Virus record (IMG/VR): IMGVR_UViG_3300030451_001460
Coordinates: 1-30,359 of that record
DNA length: 30,359 nt
Source: a virus
Reading direction: 5' to 3' (one strand)
The notes under the pieces were generated by a model, which was not told the origin of the DNA, searched no databases, and saw only the letters and a program-made list of their open reading frames with translations. This document shows positions 17,293 through 27,687 of this stretch, piece after piece. A program made the translations under genes and the position numbers. Numbering within the stretch: the first letter of the stretch is position 1; the number at the start of each line of letters is the position of its first letter.

Positions 17293-18843
17293 ATGAATAC
17301 ATTAATACAAGCACATAATGACAAAATGAATCGATTGGTTAACGTATCTTCTGAAAGACGCGTTAATGAATTAGATTTTTTTACTGAATGCAGCATTAAA
17401 TATCGTAAATATTTAAATGCACCATTAGCACTTAATCCTAATGAAGGTAAAAAATTATCAGATGTTATAAAAGATGATTTTATTCAACAAGCTCAAGATC
17501 AAGAGTTTGGTGTAATTGTAAGATCTACTAGACTAGCAACTGATATTAAAAACATGAGTCAAGAACAAATTAAAGAAGATAAAAAATATATTGATCAATT
17601 TTTTGGTAGATTAGATAAAATACAAAAACTTGGAGGATATTTAATCGTTGCTGTAGAAAATATAAGACCTGAAACATTACCCGCGTTTATATCTAATTAT
17701 AGAAATCTTAATATTAACGGTACAAATGAAGAGAGTAGAGATAGAAATATGTTTATGCTATCGGCTTGGGCTAATTTATTTGATTACTTTGAAGATGTAA
17801 AGGTTGAAAAAGGTTTTACATTTAGACAAACTAATAATGGTGAAATAGCTGTATTAACTCAAAGAATTAAATTTTTGATTACAGGTGAAACATTTAGAAA
17901 ATATCTGCATAAAAAAGATTATATAGTAAGAGATTTTTTAAATCAGAAAAATATTACTTTTGATGAAGCAGGTAATGGTTATTATACTATATATGGAGAG
18001 GTAGATAGTACACAAGTAGATAATGGTGATTTATTAAGTTTATATATAAGTGATGTTCCTGAAAGTATGGATTTAGAACAAACTTTTGAAGATGGTGGGA
18101 TAACTAGAAACTCTACATTACAACCACAATTTTTCTTAGGAGGTACAGTACCATCTGAAGATCCTAATAATCCTGATCAAGACACATCGATAAAAATACC
18201 TATGTATAAGGTTAAAGACAATAAAGTAAAAAGATTTTTTGTAAAACCTATAAATACAGTAGCTATAAATACTACACCTGCTTATAATGCTGAGGTTAAT
18301 GCTCATGTAGCTGGATTATTTGCTATTGCTAGTGGTAATATATCTGTATTATCAGGTTATACAAATAAAAGATTAGGTATTGATTTACCGCTAGGTATGA
18401 ATGAAATAGTTACTGAAGATTTAATAGCGTTGTATGAAATGTTATCACCAGAAGGTAAAGTTGGGTTTGTAGGTAATAGATACATGTTTAATACTACAGG
18501 TTTAGATAAAAAAAGAATAAGTTTAGTTGATGCTCAAAAAGCATTTGTAATGGATTTAATTTTAGATTCTAATCTAGATATTAAGTTAGTACAAAACAAT
18601 GTGCCAGGACAACCTCAAATGATTAAAGAAGTACTAAGAGATGATACTCCACAAGGTAGAGATTTAATAAAAGCATTAAATGATAATGAAATGCCTATAC
18701 CTGAATATTATAAAAACATGTTGGGTATAACAGAGTGGCAAACAGGTATGCCGGTTTATTTACAAAAATTACCAGAAGAGGTTAGTGAATTACCTAAAGA
18801 ACAAAACGAGCAAATAGCCGCATTTGTAGAACAATATTCTTAA
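17293..18843 (+). CDS. Virion protein of unknown function (516 aa), possible internal protein
   Basis: I do not recognise a family. The N-terminus has helical, charged segments (MNTLIQAHNDKMNRLVNVSS; QEQIKEDKKYIDQFFGRLDK). Residues ~215-265 hold a beta-like region (FLNQKNITFDEAGNGYYTIY then GEVDSTQVDNGDLLSLYISD). The middle (~270-300) is acidic and Pro/Asn-rich and probably flexible. The C-terminal third is helical with LFAIASGNISVLSGYTNKRL, MNEIVTEDLIALYEMLSPEG and a final Glu-rich tail. Cysteine occurs once, near the N-terminus. There is no enzyme motif, signal peptide or membrane helix. The gene starts 10 bases after the gp14-like gene, and the giant polyvalent gene starts 9 bases after its stop, so it lies in the ejection-protein block and may be a core or scaffold for it. 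Function unknown; late virion role inferred from position. Confidence 0.6.
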   Translation: MNTLIQAHNDKMNRLVNVSSERRVNELDFFTECSIKYRKYLNAPLALNPNEGKKLSDVIKDDFIQQAQDQEFGVIVRSTRLATDIKNMSQEQIKEDKKYIDQFFGRLDKIQKLGGYLIVAVENIRPETLPAFISNYRNLNINGTNEESRDRNMFMLSAWANLFDYFEDVKVEKGFTFRQTNNGEIAVLTQRIKFLITGETFRKYLHKKDYIVRDFLNQKNITFDEAGNGYYTIYGEVDSTQVDNGDLLSLYISDVPESMDLEQTFEDGGITRNSTLQPQFFLGGTVPSEDPNNPDQDTSIKIPMYKVKDNKVKRFFVKPINTVAINTTPAYNAEVNAHVAGLFAIASGNISVLSGYTNKRLGIDLPLGMNEIVTEDLIALYEMLSPEGKVGFVGNRYMFNTTGLDKKRISLVDAQKAFVMDLILDSNLDIKLVQNNVPGQPQMIKEVLRDDTPQGRDLIKALNDNEMPIPEYYKNMLGITEWQTGMPVYLQKLPEEVSELPKEQNEQIAAFVEQYS

Positions 18844-18852
18844 TAAAATTAT

Positions 18853-21800
18853 ATGGCAGATAAAGATGAAATAGTAGGAACTGATAAATTTTGGGATCCT
18901 GCAATGATATTTACCAACTATGAACCTGAAGAAGAGGAAGAAGATGAGTCAATTGAAGATGTGATTTTTGGAAAAGGGTCTGCTGTGTTGCCTGCAATTG
19001 AAACACCGATAGGACCAATGCCTGTTGTTAAAGAAAATGATGATGTAATTATTCAATGGGTAGAAAACGAAGATGGAGGTAAATCTCCTGTTCCAGTACA
19101 AGTAGGTGACCCTGCTAAAAGTGAATTTTATCAACAAACACTTGAAGTAGTAAATGAGTTAAATGACATTCAACTAGAACCTATAATGCAAGGTACTACT
19201 GATGTTCCAGCTGGTAGATTAAAACATTATTTTCCAGATATTAAATTTGAAGATGTAGAATTAATTGATGTAGATAAAACTATTGCTCAAGTAGATAATG
19301 CGTTAGAAAATACTCCAGATATTTTAGTAGAAAAGAAGAAACTTGAAAGAAATTATTGGGAAGGTGAATATCCTACTGAAATTGTAACAAATCCATTAAC
19401 CTGGGAGGAACTTCAAATTATTAGAGAAGCAGATAAAAAAAGAGGAAAATATGGTCCTATTACTAAAGACGATATAGGCAGAGAAGGTTTTGTTCAAGAT
19501 GCTTTTGAAGATTTACCTATTGACGAACAAGCAATAGGTGAAATGATGTTTAATGTAGCAGAAAGAGATGCCTTTATAAACAAATATCATGATGAAATTC
19601 AGGCAGCAATTGCAGCGGGTGCTAACGTTAATGAAGCTATTAATAAAATTCTTTATGGAGACCTAATTGATTCAGACAGAATAAGTTTGTATAATATGGT
19701 GTATGAGCGTCAAGGTTTTCTTAATAAAGAAGATTTTGATTTATTTAACAGTAATCTTAGAGGTTTTACAAAAAAATTAGATCCAACTGGAGAATATTAT
19801 ATATATGAAGAAATAGCAGAAATAGATTATTTAGAAGACACGTTTACAGTAGATGAAAAAGCTTATGAATATATAAGAGATGCTATAGTTAAAAAATTTG
19901 ATTTTGCAGACTATGATACTTATGAAGAATATGTAGATGCTGTTGCTCAATATACTCAAACTCTTACAGCGATAGATCCATTAATGCAGCGAACAGTAAT
20001 AAATGCTAATTTAGTTTTAGCTAATGAAGCTAATGTAAAGTATTTAGAATTGCTTGATGAAGCTAGAAAAAACGGAGCATTAGATGATCCTAGAGCTTTA
20101 GAAAATTTAAACCAAGAGTATAGTAAATGGCAGCAAAATAGATATATGGAATTGTTAGATGGCAGTGACTATGAAGCTAGATCTCTTCAATATGAATTTG
20201 CTGTTCATCAAGTTTTAAAAGATTTATATGTAAGTTTTGGTAGAAGTAAAGATGATAGATATGCAGAATTAGATAAAGAATTAGCAGAGGGAAAAACATC
20301 AGAGTGGTGGTATAGAATTAGAAACACAGCTTCAAACTCTTACACTAAATGGAAACAAGGTTTAAGAGGATTAGGTATGAAACCTAGAGCTAGCCAGCAT
20401 GCTAAGTTTACCAGTGATGTTGAGACATTGAATGAGTTTGCAGAAGATATTGAAAAATATGATTTAGGTGACTATACCGTTCATCAACTTAGAGCTTGGT
20501 TAGACAATAATAAAGATGAATTAGGTGATGCTAAATATACTGTATTAAAACAACGTTTAGTCCCTTTATTTGACGGAAGAACTAAGATAGTTGGTGGTTA
20601 TGAAACGCTTGATGAACTTAACAAAAATCTAAACAAAACATTAGAGAGGAATACAAAGTATTTAGCGGAAAGTATAAATGCTAATATATTAGACAATGAA
20701 AGATTATCTTTAGTAGAGCAACTAGGAGACGATGATAGTATATTAGGATTAGTAGAAAGTATTATAGACCAATCAAACATGATATTTATGTTTAGTGGTA
20801 TGGCTTTAAAACAAACAAGAAATCCTTATGCTTATGGTATTGGTACAATATTAGATGCTTTAGGAACAGCAGATATTGTAGCTAAAACAATGTCTGGAGA
20901 TATGTGGGCTGTTTTAGATGGTAAGATTAAAGAAAGAGAAGGTGAAGATTATGTTCCTACAAGAGATGATTATTTAGCTGAATTAGAAGATCCTGATTCT
21001 ATTAATATGCTTGCTAATATGATTAGCACTGGTGTACAATTAGCAGGTGAAAGATTTTCATTAGGTAAAATATTAAAATATGGTGAAGTAGGTAGAAGAA
21101 GAGTTGCCTCTATACTAAGAGGTCAATTTAAAAAATACCTATATACAGTACCAGTGATACTAGGAGCTAGTCAATTATCTGGTTTACAAGAATATCTTGT
21201 TGAAGGAACTCAAGGTTTAATATCAGATATAAATCAAAAATATCAAATTGGTGGAAATAGAGGAACTATATTTGATGCTGTACAACAAGGTAAATTTGAT
21301 TATGAAGGAGCTAAACAAGGAAAAAAAATAGGTCAATTTTTACCAGTCGCTGGAGCGATAGTTAATCAATCATACATAGAATTAACTCAAATATCTGAAA
21401 TAGTTGTATCAAGATTTAATCAAAATAGTAATGCAGCTGCTAATGAAGCTTTTTATAACCAAGCATTAGAAAAAATAAGATTAGATATTAAAAACAAAAA
21501 AATAACGCCTGAACAAGGAAATGAAGCTATTGATATAATTTCTCACTATAGAAATATTGGTTTAAAAATACCTAAAAATTTAGATGGTAGAAAAAGAGGA
21601 AGATTAATAAGACTTTTAGTTGAGAAAAAAAATTTAGAAGAAGAAATAAATTCAATTAATGATAAAGATTTAACTGTAGATCAAAGATTAAAATTAGCTG
21701 AAACCTCAGCAGAAATACAACTTATTATCGCTGATACTAAAGCAAAAGAAGAATATGTTAAACAAGTTGGAAATGTTTTAGATATAATTAATGAAAGCGA

Positions 21801-24800
21801 GAATAGTAATGTAAAAGTTATACGTTCAAGAAATGCTGATGGAATTGAAAAACAAAGACAAAAACTTAATAAAGAAGGTTGGAAAATAGCTGCGTCAAAA
21901 GGTTTAAGTACTAATTACGGTACAATATTTCAAAAAGGTGATCAACAAGTAATTCTTTTAAATGATCAAGAAATATTAAAAGACGGCGCGATAAACACAG
22001 CTGCTCATGAATTTTTACATGCAGTACTTTGGAACACTGTTAAAAATAGTAAAGGAACAGCGTTATCATTAGGTAATAATTTATTAGAATATTTAAATGA
22101 AGTTGATACTAGTTTACTTAAAGATTCTGAATTAGCGACTAGAATACAAGCTTATAAAGATGATCCTAATGTAACAAGCGAACAACAAGCAGAAGAGGTG
22201 TTAACTTTATTTTCAGAAGCTTTATTAGATGGAGCAATTGCTGAGTCTGCTTTTGATGGTAATTTTGGTCAAAGATTAGGAGATTTATTTACAAGAATAT
22301 TACAAACATTAGGTTTTTCTAGTGATATTAGATTTGACACCGGTAGAGATGTATATAAATTTGTAAAAGGATTTAATGAGAGTATTAAAAAAGGTAGATT
22401 TACCGCAGCGCAAAAGAAAGTATTTGAACAAGGAGCAGAAGGTAAATTAATTAAAAGAAAATATACTACTCAAGAAATGCGTGACCGTGATGCTGCAGTA
22501 GAAAAATCTAGTAAAAAACTTACAGAACTAACTAATGAATATAAAGATGGTAATTTTGATAATGTAGAAGATTTAACTGTTCAATATCAAAAAACCGGTA
22601 AAGATGCTTTAAAAAGATGGGCTGCTTCAAAAGGTGTTACTATTAATCTAGGTAATCCACAAGTTGATAAAGAAGTTACAAGTCTTTTAAATAAAGAGTT
22701 TGATAGTTTTACAAGAAACTTTGATTCTAGTAAAGCAGAAGCTTCTACTTACATGGAAAATATTGCAAAACGTATTGGTCCTGAAATAGTAAAAGAAGCA
22801 ACTAGAAAAGGTAAACAAGTTAGTCAAGATGTATTAACTGAAAAAGGTGTATCACCAGAAGTGTCAGTTCAACCAGACATAGATCAAAAGCAAGCACCTA
22901 CAGGACAAAGAGCGAAAGTATTTCCTAATTCTGTAAAAGTAATAGCAGATAATATAACAGGTGAAACAAGAGGTGAGCAAATAGCAATGCTTAAAAACGA
23001 TATACAAGAAGCTATATTAAGAGTAGGTACAAATCCTAAAGCAGTTGCTAAATACATAGTAGAAAAAACTAAAACTAAAGAATATAGAAAACTTATTAAA
23101 GATAAGTTAGGTGCGTTTGGTAGTCAAGAGTATATTGATAATGTAAACAAATTATTTAATAATACTAACTTTATTAAATCTATACCGGTTGCTAATATTA
23201 AAAGAAGATTTGGTAAACTGTTTGGTATAAAGCAAATAGGTACTACTCCTACTATTAAAATTACAGATGGTAAGCGTACTGATTTTAAGAAACAAGTTTT
23301 TAAAATACCTGCAGTATCACAAGCTAAACTAAACAAAGTAAAACAATACTTTTTAGCAGGTGAAAAACGTCATCAATCATTAATGAGTATAATTGGTGAA
23401 GGTATTGCGGTAGAAGCAATGCAAGAATTAAGAGCTGATACACAGTTTATGAATGAGTTACAAAATAGATTAGATTTTAAAAAATCTAATTTAAGTGCTC
23501 AGGATTTTATGCAAGAAGTAGAATTTAATCTTGATAAAAGAAACTTAGAAGACACATCGTTAGATGTAGTTAAGGCGAATAAAAAAAGACAAAGAAGTTT
23601 TCAAGAAGTTGGATTAAAAACAGCGGCTAGATCTACAATGCGACAGGTAGCGGGAGATAACGCTGTGTTTAATTATAAAAATATAAAAGACAGTCAAAAA
23701 AGTGCTAGAAGAACAGGTGCTATTATAATGATCCATAGATTTGGAAAAGACTTTCAAAAAACAGGTAACTATGGAAATAAAGAAAGTATTTATAAAAATA
23801 AAGCAGAGTTTAATAAAGATGTATTTGAAACACCTTTAACTAAAGATGAAATAACATTATTAAATAAATATAATATACCATTAGTTACAAGAAAGGGTAA
23901 AACATACTATGATAAATCACAAAGCCAAACAGCTTTTGAACTTGGTGTTGATGAACAAATTATGGTTGATGGTAAGCCTAAATCTGTGTTACAATTAGCT
24001 AGAGCAGAACAAACATCATATAAATTCTTAAGTCCAGGTCAAGCTAGAAGAAGACTAACTAATACAGAGTTTACAGAGTTACAAGAAGCTAAAATTAGAG
24101 TACTTAAAAATATTGCAAAAATGATTGAGGCAGACTTAGCAGTAGACCCAGCATTAAAAAATTATTGGGCTGCTTGGTTAAATCAGTCAGGTGACAATGT
24201 AGTTCACCCAGTTAGATCATTAGCTCCAGTAGAGTTTTTTGAAACACGTAAAGGAGAAAAAGTAGCTGAGCATACTTTACCTGCAAACCAAGTAGGTACT
24301 ATGATAATGAGAATGGCTATAGATAACAAAGTTGATGATAACTTTGAGTTTATTGAAAAAGATTATTTTCAAGGTTCTATTTTAGAAAGAGATGATAATA
24401 AATTAAAAGGCGAAGGATATACATACAAAGCTGATATGCCTGGTATTTTCTTTGATATAAAAAATCCTACTACTTGGATGCGTTATGTTGATAGAATGGT
24501 TAACAATGGTAAAAGTGGAGGAATAAATCTCAATAATATACTTGTTAAGAAAGATGGTAAAGTTATGACATTAGCTGAATCATTAGGTTTACCTCTTACA
24601 AAAAGAGCTATTCCAGGTTTAATAAGATATCAAAATAATTTATTATACGATGTGTTTAGAGGGGAAATGACTATTGAAGAAGCTCGAGCTAGATTAGAAG
24701 TTGCAGAAAATACAGGAATAAAAGAAGCAGAAAATATACAAGTAATATACAATGGTAAATTCTTAGCGCCAGGTGTATTACCCGGGGATTCTACGCCAGA

Positions 24801-27606
24801 GTATTCCAAACAAGTTCAAGAAAATAGTTTAGAAACTAGAGTAAACGCTTTTAAAGAAAATAAGAAAAGAAAAGGTATAAGTGTATTTGATTTTGACGAT
24901 ACACTAGCTAAGACAAAAGAAAAAGTTATAGTCATAATGCCTAATGGCAAGCGTAGTAAAATAAGTGCTAGTCAATTTGCAATTAAAGCAGAGTCATTAA
25001 AAGAAAGAGGAGCAGAGTTTGATTTTAGTGAATTTGATAAAGTATCTAAAAGTACTGCTGAAGGACCACTAGCTGATCTTGCTAGAAAACGTCAAGGTAA
25101 ATTCGGTAGCGGTGACATATTTGTATTAACTGCTAGACCACAAGCATCAGCAGAATCTATTAAAGAGTTTTTAGATGGTATTGGAATAAATATACCGCTT
25201 GAAAATATTACAGGATTGTCAGATGGTTCACCACAAGCTAAAGTTGATTGGATGTTAAACAAAACTGCGGAAGGGTATAATGATTTTTATTTTGCAGATG
25301 ATTCATTAGCTAATGTAAATAGTGTAAAAAATATATTAGATGCTATTGATGTTAAAAACGAAGTTTACCAAGCTAAAGCAAGTAAGAAAAAAGATTTAGA
25401 TAAAGACTTTAACGAAATGTTAGAGTACGCTACAGGAAAAGAAGCATTTAAAACATATTCTAATGCTAGAGCAAGATTAGAAGGAGCTCAAAAAGACGCT
25501 GGTTTATTTAAAAGATTTTTACGTCAATTCCAAATAACTGCTTCTGCAGAAGATTTTTTAGGATTAACATATGCGTTCTTAGGAAAAGGTGAACAAGGTA
25601 GTAGAAATATGAGGTGGATTTATGACAACTTATATGGTCTATATTCTAAAGCTGAGCAAGAATTATTATCAGCTAGAGTTTCTGTATCTAATGATTTTGC
25701 TGCTTTACGAGCTAAGTTTCCTTCATTAAAAGGAAAAAAGTTTAGTTTTAAAAATCCTTTATTGCAATCAATAGGTGTTGGACCTTATAATAAATCTCAA
25801 GCTGTTAGAGTTTATTTATGGAATAAACAAGGTATGGAAATACCTGGAATGTCTAAAACAGATATTAAAAGGTTAGTAAAAGCTGTAGAGTCTGATCCTG
25901 AGTTAAATGTATTTGCAGACGAATTACAGTTGATAAACAAAACTCAAACTTATCCTAAACCAGATACTAATTGGTTAGCAGGTACTATTAAAGATGATGT
26001 ATTAAGAGGTATTGATACAGAATTTAGAAGTAAATTAATGGCTGAGTTTGACGCTAATGTAAAAATAATATTCAGCGATAAAAATTTAAATAAAATACAA
26101 GCTTTATTTGGAACTAAATTTAGAGAAGCTTTAGAAGATTCTTTACGTAGAATGAAGTCAGGTAGTAATAGACCTGTTTATATAGGTGGTGGCTCACGTA
26201 TAGTTAATGAAATGTTAGACTATATGAACGCTTCTGTTGGTGTTACTATGTTCTTAAATATGAGATCTGGTTTACTTCAGTTGATTTCAAATGTAAATTT
26301 TGTAAATTGGGGTGATAATAATATATATAACGCTGCTAAAGCTTTTTCAAATCAGAAACAATATTGGAAAGATGTTGTTTATTTAATGAACTCAGACTAC
26401 TTAGTAAACAGACGTGATGGTTTAAAAATAAATGTAAATGAAGCTGAACTAGTAGATGCAGGTAGAAAAGGTGGATTTAAAGGTGTATTATCTTATTTAC
26501 TAGATAAAGGTTTTATTATTACAAGAACAGTGGATAGTTTAGCAATAGCAACAGGTGGAGCTACGTTTTATAGAAATAGAGTTCAAACTTATATAAAACA
26601 AGGAATGACTCAAACAGAAGCTGAGACACAGGCTTTTAGAGATTTTTATGATATTGCAGAAGAAACTCAACAGTCTAGTAATCCAGCTAAAATATCACAA
26701 CAGCAAGCTAGTTTAGCAGGTCGTTTTATATTATCATTTCAAAACGTTACAATGCAGTACAATCGTGTAACTAAAAAAGCTGTATTAGATTTATATAATA
26801 GACGTAGAAGACCTGGACAAACTCAAAGAGAAGCTGATCTTAGTAATATATCTAAAATTATATATTACACTACTATGCAAAACTTGTTGTTCAACGGTCT
26901 ACAAAATACTTTATTTGCTGCATTATTTGAAGATGATGAATTAGATGAGTCAGAAATAGATTCTACAGTAAATGGTATGCTTGATTCATTATTATTTGGA
27001 CTTGGTTTTGGTGGTGCTGTTATTTCAACAGTTAAAAATGTATTAATGGTAGTTGCTACTGAATCTGAAAAGAAATCACCAGACTATGAAGAAGCTGTAT
27101 TTGAATTAGCTAATATATCTCCAGTACTAGATATAAAAGTACGTAAATTTAGAACAGCCGGTAAAACATTTTCATGGAACAGAAAAGAAATAGCTAGAAG
27201 AGGTTGGAGTATAGATAACCCAGCTTATTTAGCAGTAGCACAATTAGTTTCAGCAACTTTTAATGCACCAATAGATAGAGTACTAAGAAAAATGATGAAT
27301 GTAGCTCAAGCTTTAGACGCTGAAGTACAAACATGGCAAAGAGTAGCATTGTTTTTAGGTTGGACAGGTTGGAACTTAGATCTTCCTTATTGGGGTAGAC
27401 AAAGTACTGTAAGAAAAGAAGCTGAAGAAGATGCTAGATTAGAAGCTGCTTACAAAAGAGAGTTTGGTAGATTAAAACGTGGTGGATATAGAAGAAGACC
27501 TATGACTAAAGGAAAACCTAAAGGTAAATTAGGCGTAGATTATATTGAAGTAAAAAGACCAAACGGTAAAATTGAATATTGGTTAACACCAGAAAACACT
27601 GATTAA
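18853..27606 (+). CDS. Giant polyvalent virion protein: metallopeptidase + HAD phosphatase + C-terminal polyvalent domain
   Basis: A 2917-residue protein, nearly 30% of the window. Domains in order: a helical N-terminal region with an acidic start (residues 1-560); a hydrophobic stretch near 761-783 (KYLYTVPVILGASQL); a zinc-metallopeptidase domain with HEFLH at 1052-1056 and candidate third-ligand glutamates at 1114-1115 or 1122; a long helical region; a HAD-family domain with all four motifs, DFDDT at 2013-2017, Thr in VLTAR at 2093, Lys 2130 and FADDS with Asp 2149-2150; and a C-terminal region whose TGGATFYRNR, EETQQSS and QQQASLAGRFILSFQN (about 2563-2640) resembles domains of large polyvalent proteins. 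Further hydrophobic stretches sit at ~2677-2692 and 2709-2735. Polyvalent proteins are known to be delivered with phage or plasmid DNA and to act early in the new cell. Delivery here is inferred from position next to gp14-like genes. The C-terminus is basic. Confidence 0.75.
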   Translation: MADKDEIVGTDKFWDPAMIFTNYEPEEEEEDESIEDVIFGKGSAVLPAIETPIGPMPVVKENDDVIIQWVENEDGGKSPVPVQVGDPAKSEFYQQTLEVVNELNDIQLEPIMQGTTDVPAGRLKHYFPDIKFEDVELIDVDKTIAQVDNALENTPDILVEKKKLERNYWEGEYPTEIVTNPLTWEELQIIREADKKRGKYGPITKDDIGREGFVQDAFEDLPIDEQAIGEMMFNVAERDAFINKYHDEIQAAIAAGANVNEAINKILYGDLIDSDRISLYNMVYERQGFLNKEDFDLFNSNLRGFTKKLDPTGEYYIYEEIAEIDYLEDTFTVDEKAYEYIRDAIVKKFDFADYDTYEEYVDAVAQYTQTLTAIDPLMQRTVINANLVLANEANVKYLELLDEARKNGALDDPRALENLNQEYSKWQQNRYMELLDGSDYEARSLQYEFAVHQVLKDLYVSFGRSKDDRYAELDKELAEGKTSEWWYRIRNTASNSYTKWKQGLRGLGMKPRASQHAKFTSDVETLNEFAEDIEKYDLGDYTVHQLRAWLDNNKDELGDAKYTVLKQRLVPLFDGRTKIVGGYETLDELNKNLNKTLERNTKYLAESINANILDNERLSLVEQLGDDDSILGLVESIIDQSNMIFMFSGMALKQTRNPYAYGIGTILDALGTADIVAKTMSGDMWAVLDGKIKEREGEDYVPTRDDYLAELEDPDSINMLANMISTGVQLAGERFSLGKILKYGEVGRRRVASILRGQFKKYLYTVPVILGASQLSGLQEYLVEGTQGLISDINQKYQIGGNRGTIFDAVQQGKFDYEGAKQGKKIGQFLPVAGAIVNQSYIELTQISEIVVSRFNQNSNAAANEAFYNQALEKIRLDIKNKKITPEQGNEAIDIISHYRNIGLKIPKNLDGRKRGRLIRLLVEKKNLEEEINSINDKDLTVDQRLKLAETSAEIQLIIADTKAKEEYVKQVGNVLDIINESENSNVKVIRSRNADGIEKQRQKLNKEGWKIAASKGLSTNYGTIFQKGDQQVILLNDQEILKDGAINTAAHEFLHAVLWNTVKNSKGTALSLGNNLLEYLNEVDTSLLKDSELATRIQAYKDDPNVTSEQQAEEVLTLFSEALLDGAIAESAFDGNFGQRLGDLFTRILQTLGFSSDIRFDTGRDVYKFVKGFNESIKKGRFTAAQKKVFEQGAEGKLIKRKYTTQEMRDRDAAVEKSSKKLTELTNEYKDGNFDNVEDLTVQYQKTGKDALKRWAASKGVTINLGNPQVDKEVTSLLNKEFDSFTRNFDSSKAEASTYMENIAKRIGPEIVKEATRKGKQVSQDVLTEKGVSPEVSVQPDIDQKQAPTGQRAKVFPNSVKVIADNITGETRGEQIAMLKNDIQEAILRVGTNPKAVAKYIVEKTKTKEYRKLIKDKLGAFGSQEYIDNVNKLFNNTNFIKSIPVANIKRRFGKLFGIKQIGTTPTIKITDGKRTDFKKQVFKIPAVSQAKLNKVKQYFLAGEKRHQSLMSIIGEGIAVEAMQELRADTQFMNELQNRLDFKKSNLSAQDFMQEVEFNLDKRNLEDTSLDVVKANKKRQRSFQEVGLKTAARSTMRQVAGDNAVFNYKNIKDSQKSARRTGAIIMIHRFGKDFQKTGNYGNKESIYKNKAEFNKDVFETPLTKDEITLLNKYNIPLVTRKGKTYYDKSQSQTAFELGVDEQIMVDGKPKSVLQLARAEQTSYKFLSPGQARRRLTNTEFTELQEAKIRVLKNIAKMIEADLAVDPALKNYWAAWLNQSGDNVVHPVRSLAPVEFFETRKGEKVAEHTLPANQVGTMIMRMAIDNKVDDNFEFIEKDYFQGSILERDDNKLKGEGYTYKADMPGIFFDIKNPTTWMRYVDRMVNNGKSGGINLNNILVKKDGKVMTLAESLGLPLTKRAIPGLIRYQNNLLYDVFRGEMTIEEARARLEVAENTGIKEAENIQVIYNGKFLAPGVLPGDSTPEYSKQVQENSLETRVNAFKENKKRKGISVFDFDDTLAKTKEKVIVIMPNGKRSKISASQFAIKAESLKERGAEFDFSEFDKVSKSTAEGPLADLARKRQGKFGSGDIFVLTARPQASAESIKEFLDGIGINIPLENITGLSDGSPQAKVDWMLNKTAEGYNDFYFADDSLANVNSVKNILDAIDVKNEVYQAKASKKKDLDKDFNEMLEYATGKEAFKTYSNARARLEGAQKDAGLFKRFLRQFQITASAEDFLGLTYAFLGKGEQGSRNMRWIYDNLYGLYSKAEQELLSARVSVSNDFAALRAKFPSLKGKKFSFKNPLLQSIGVGPYNKSQAVRVYLWNKQGMEIPGMSKTDIKRLVKAVESDPELNVFADELQLINKTQTYPKPDTNWLAGTIKDDVLRGIDTEFRSKLMAEFDANVKIIFSDKNLNKIQALFGTKFREALEDSLRRMKSGSNRPVYIGGGSRIVNEMLDYMNASVGVTMFLNMRSGLLQLISNVNFVNWGDNNIYNAAKAFSNQKQYWKDVVYLMNSDYLVNRRDGLKINVNEAELVDAGRKGGFKGVLSYLLDKGFIITRTVDSLAIATGGATFYRNRVQTYIKQGMTQTEAETQAFRDFYDIAEETQQSSNPAKISQQQASLAGRFILSFQNVTMQYNRVTKKAVLDLYNRRRRPGQTQREADLSNISKIIYYTTMQNLLFNGLQNTLFAALFEDDELDESEIDSTVNGMLDSLLFGLGFGGAVISTVKNVLMVVATESEKKSPDYEEAVFELANISPVLDIKVRKFRTAGKTFSWNRKEIARRGWSIDNPAYLAVAQLVSATFNAPIDRVLRKMMNVAQALDAEVQTWQRVALFLGWTGWNLDLPYWGRQSTVRKEAEEDARLEAAYKREFGRLKRGGYRRRPMTKGKPKGKLGVDYIEVKRPNGKIEYWLTPENTD

Positions 27607-27608
27607 TT

Positions 27609-27686
27609 ATGAAAAAATTTATTGACAAGCTGCAGCAGGCTTGGAACAAACTGCTGTATAAATTAATGTTTAAAAAATATAAATAA
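27609..27686 (+). CDS. 25-residue cationic amphipathic peptide
   Basis: A tiny ORF beginning 2 bases after the giant gene's stop (GATTAATTATG). It ends 1 base before the ATG of the next gene, so it fills the gap exactly and keeps the operon's tight spacing. It starts MKKFIDKLQQAWNKLLYK and ends in a Lys/Tyr-rich tail: about eight lysines against one acidic residue, with Phe, Ile, Leu, Trp and Met spaced to give a hydrophobic face on a helix. CTG and CAG codons are over-represented compared with its AT-rich neighbours. It has no signal peptide. It could be a membrane-active peptide in the lysis or envelope cassette, or a translational leader. It is short, so coding is uncertain. Confidence 0.45.
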   Translation: MKKFIDKLQQAWNKLLYKLMFKKYK

Positions 27687-27687
27687 A

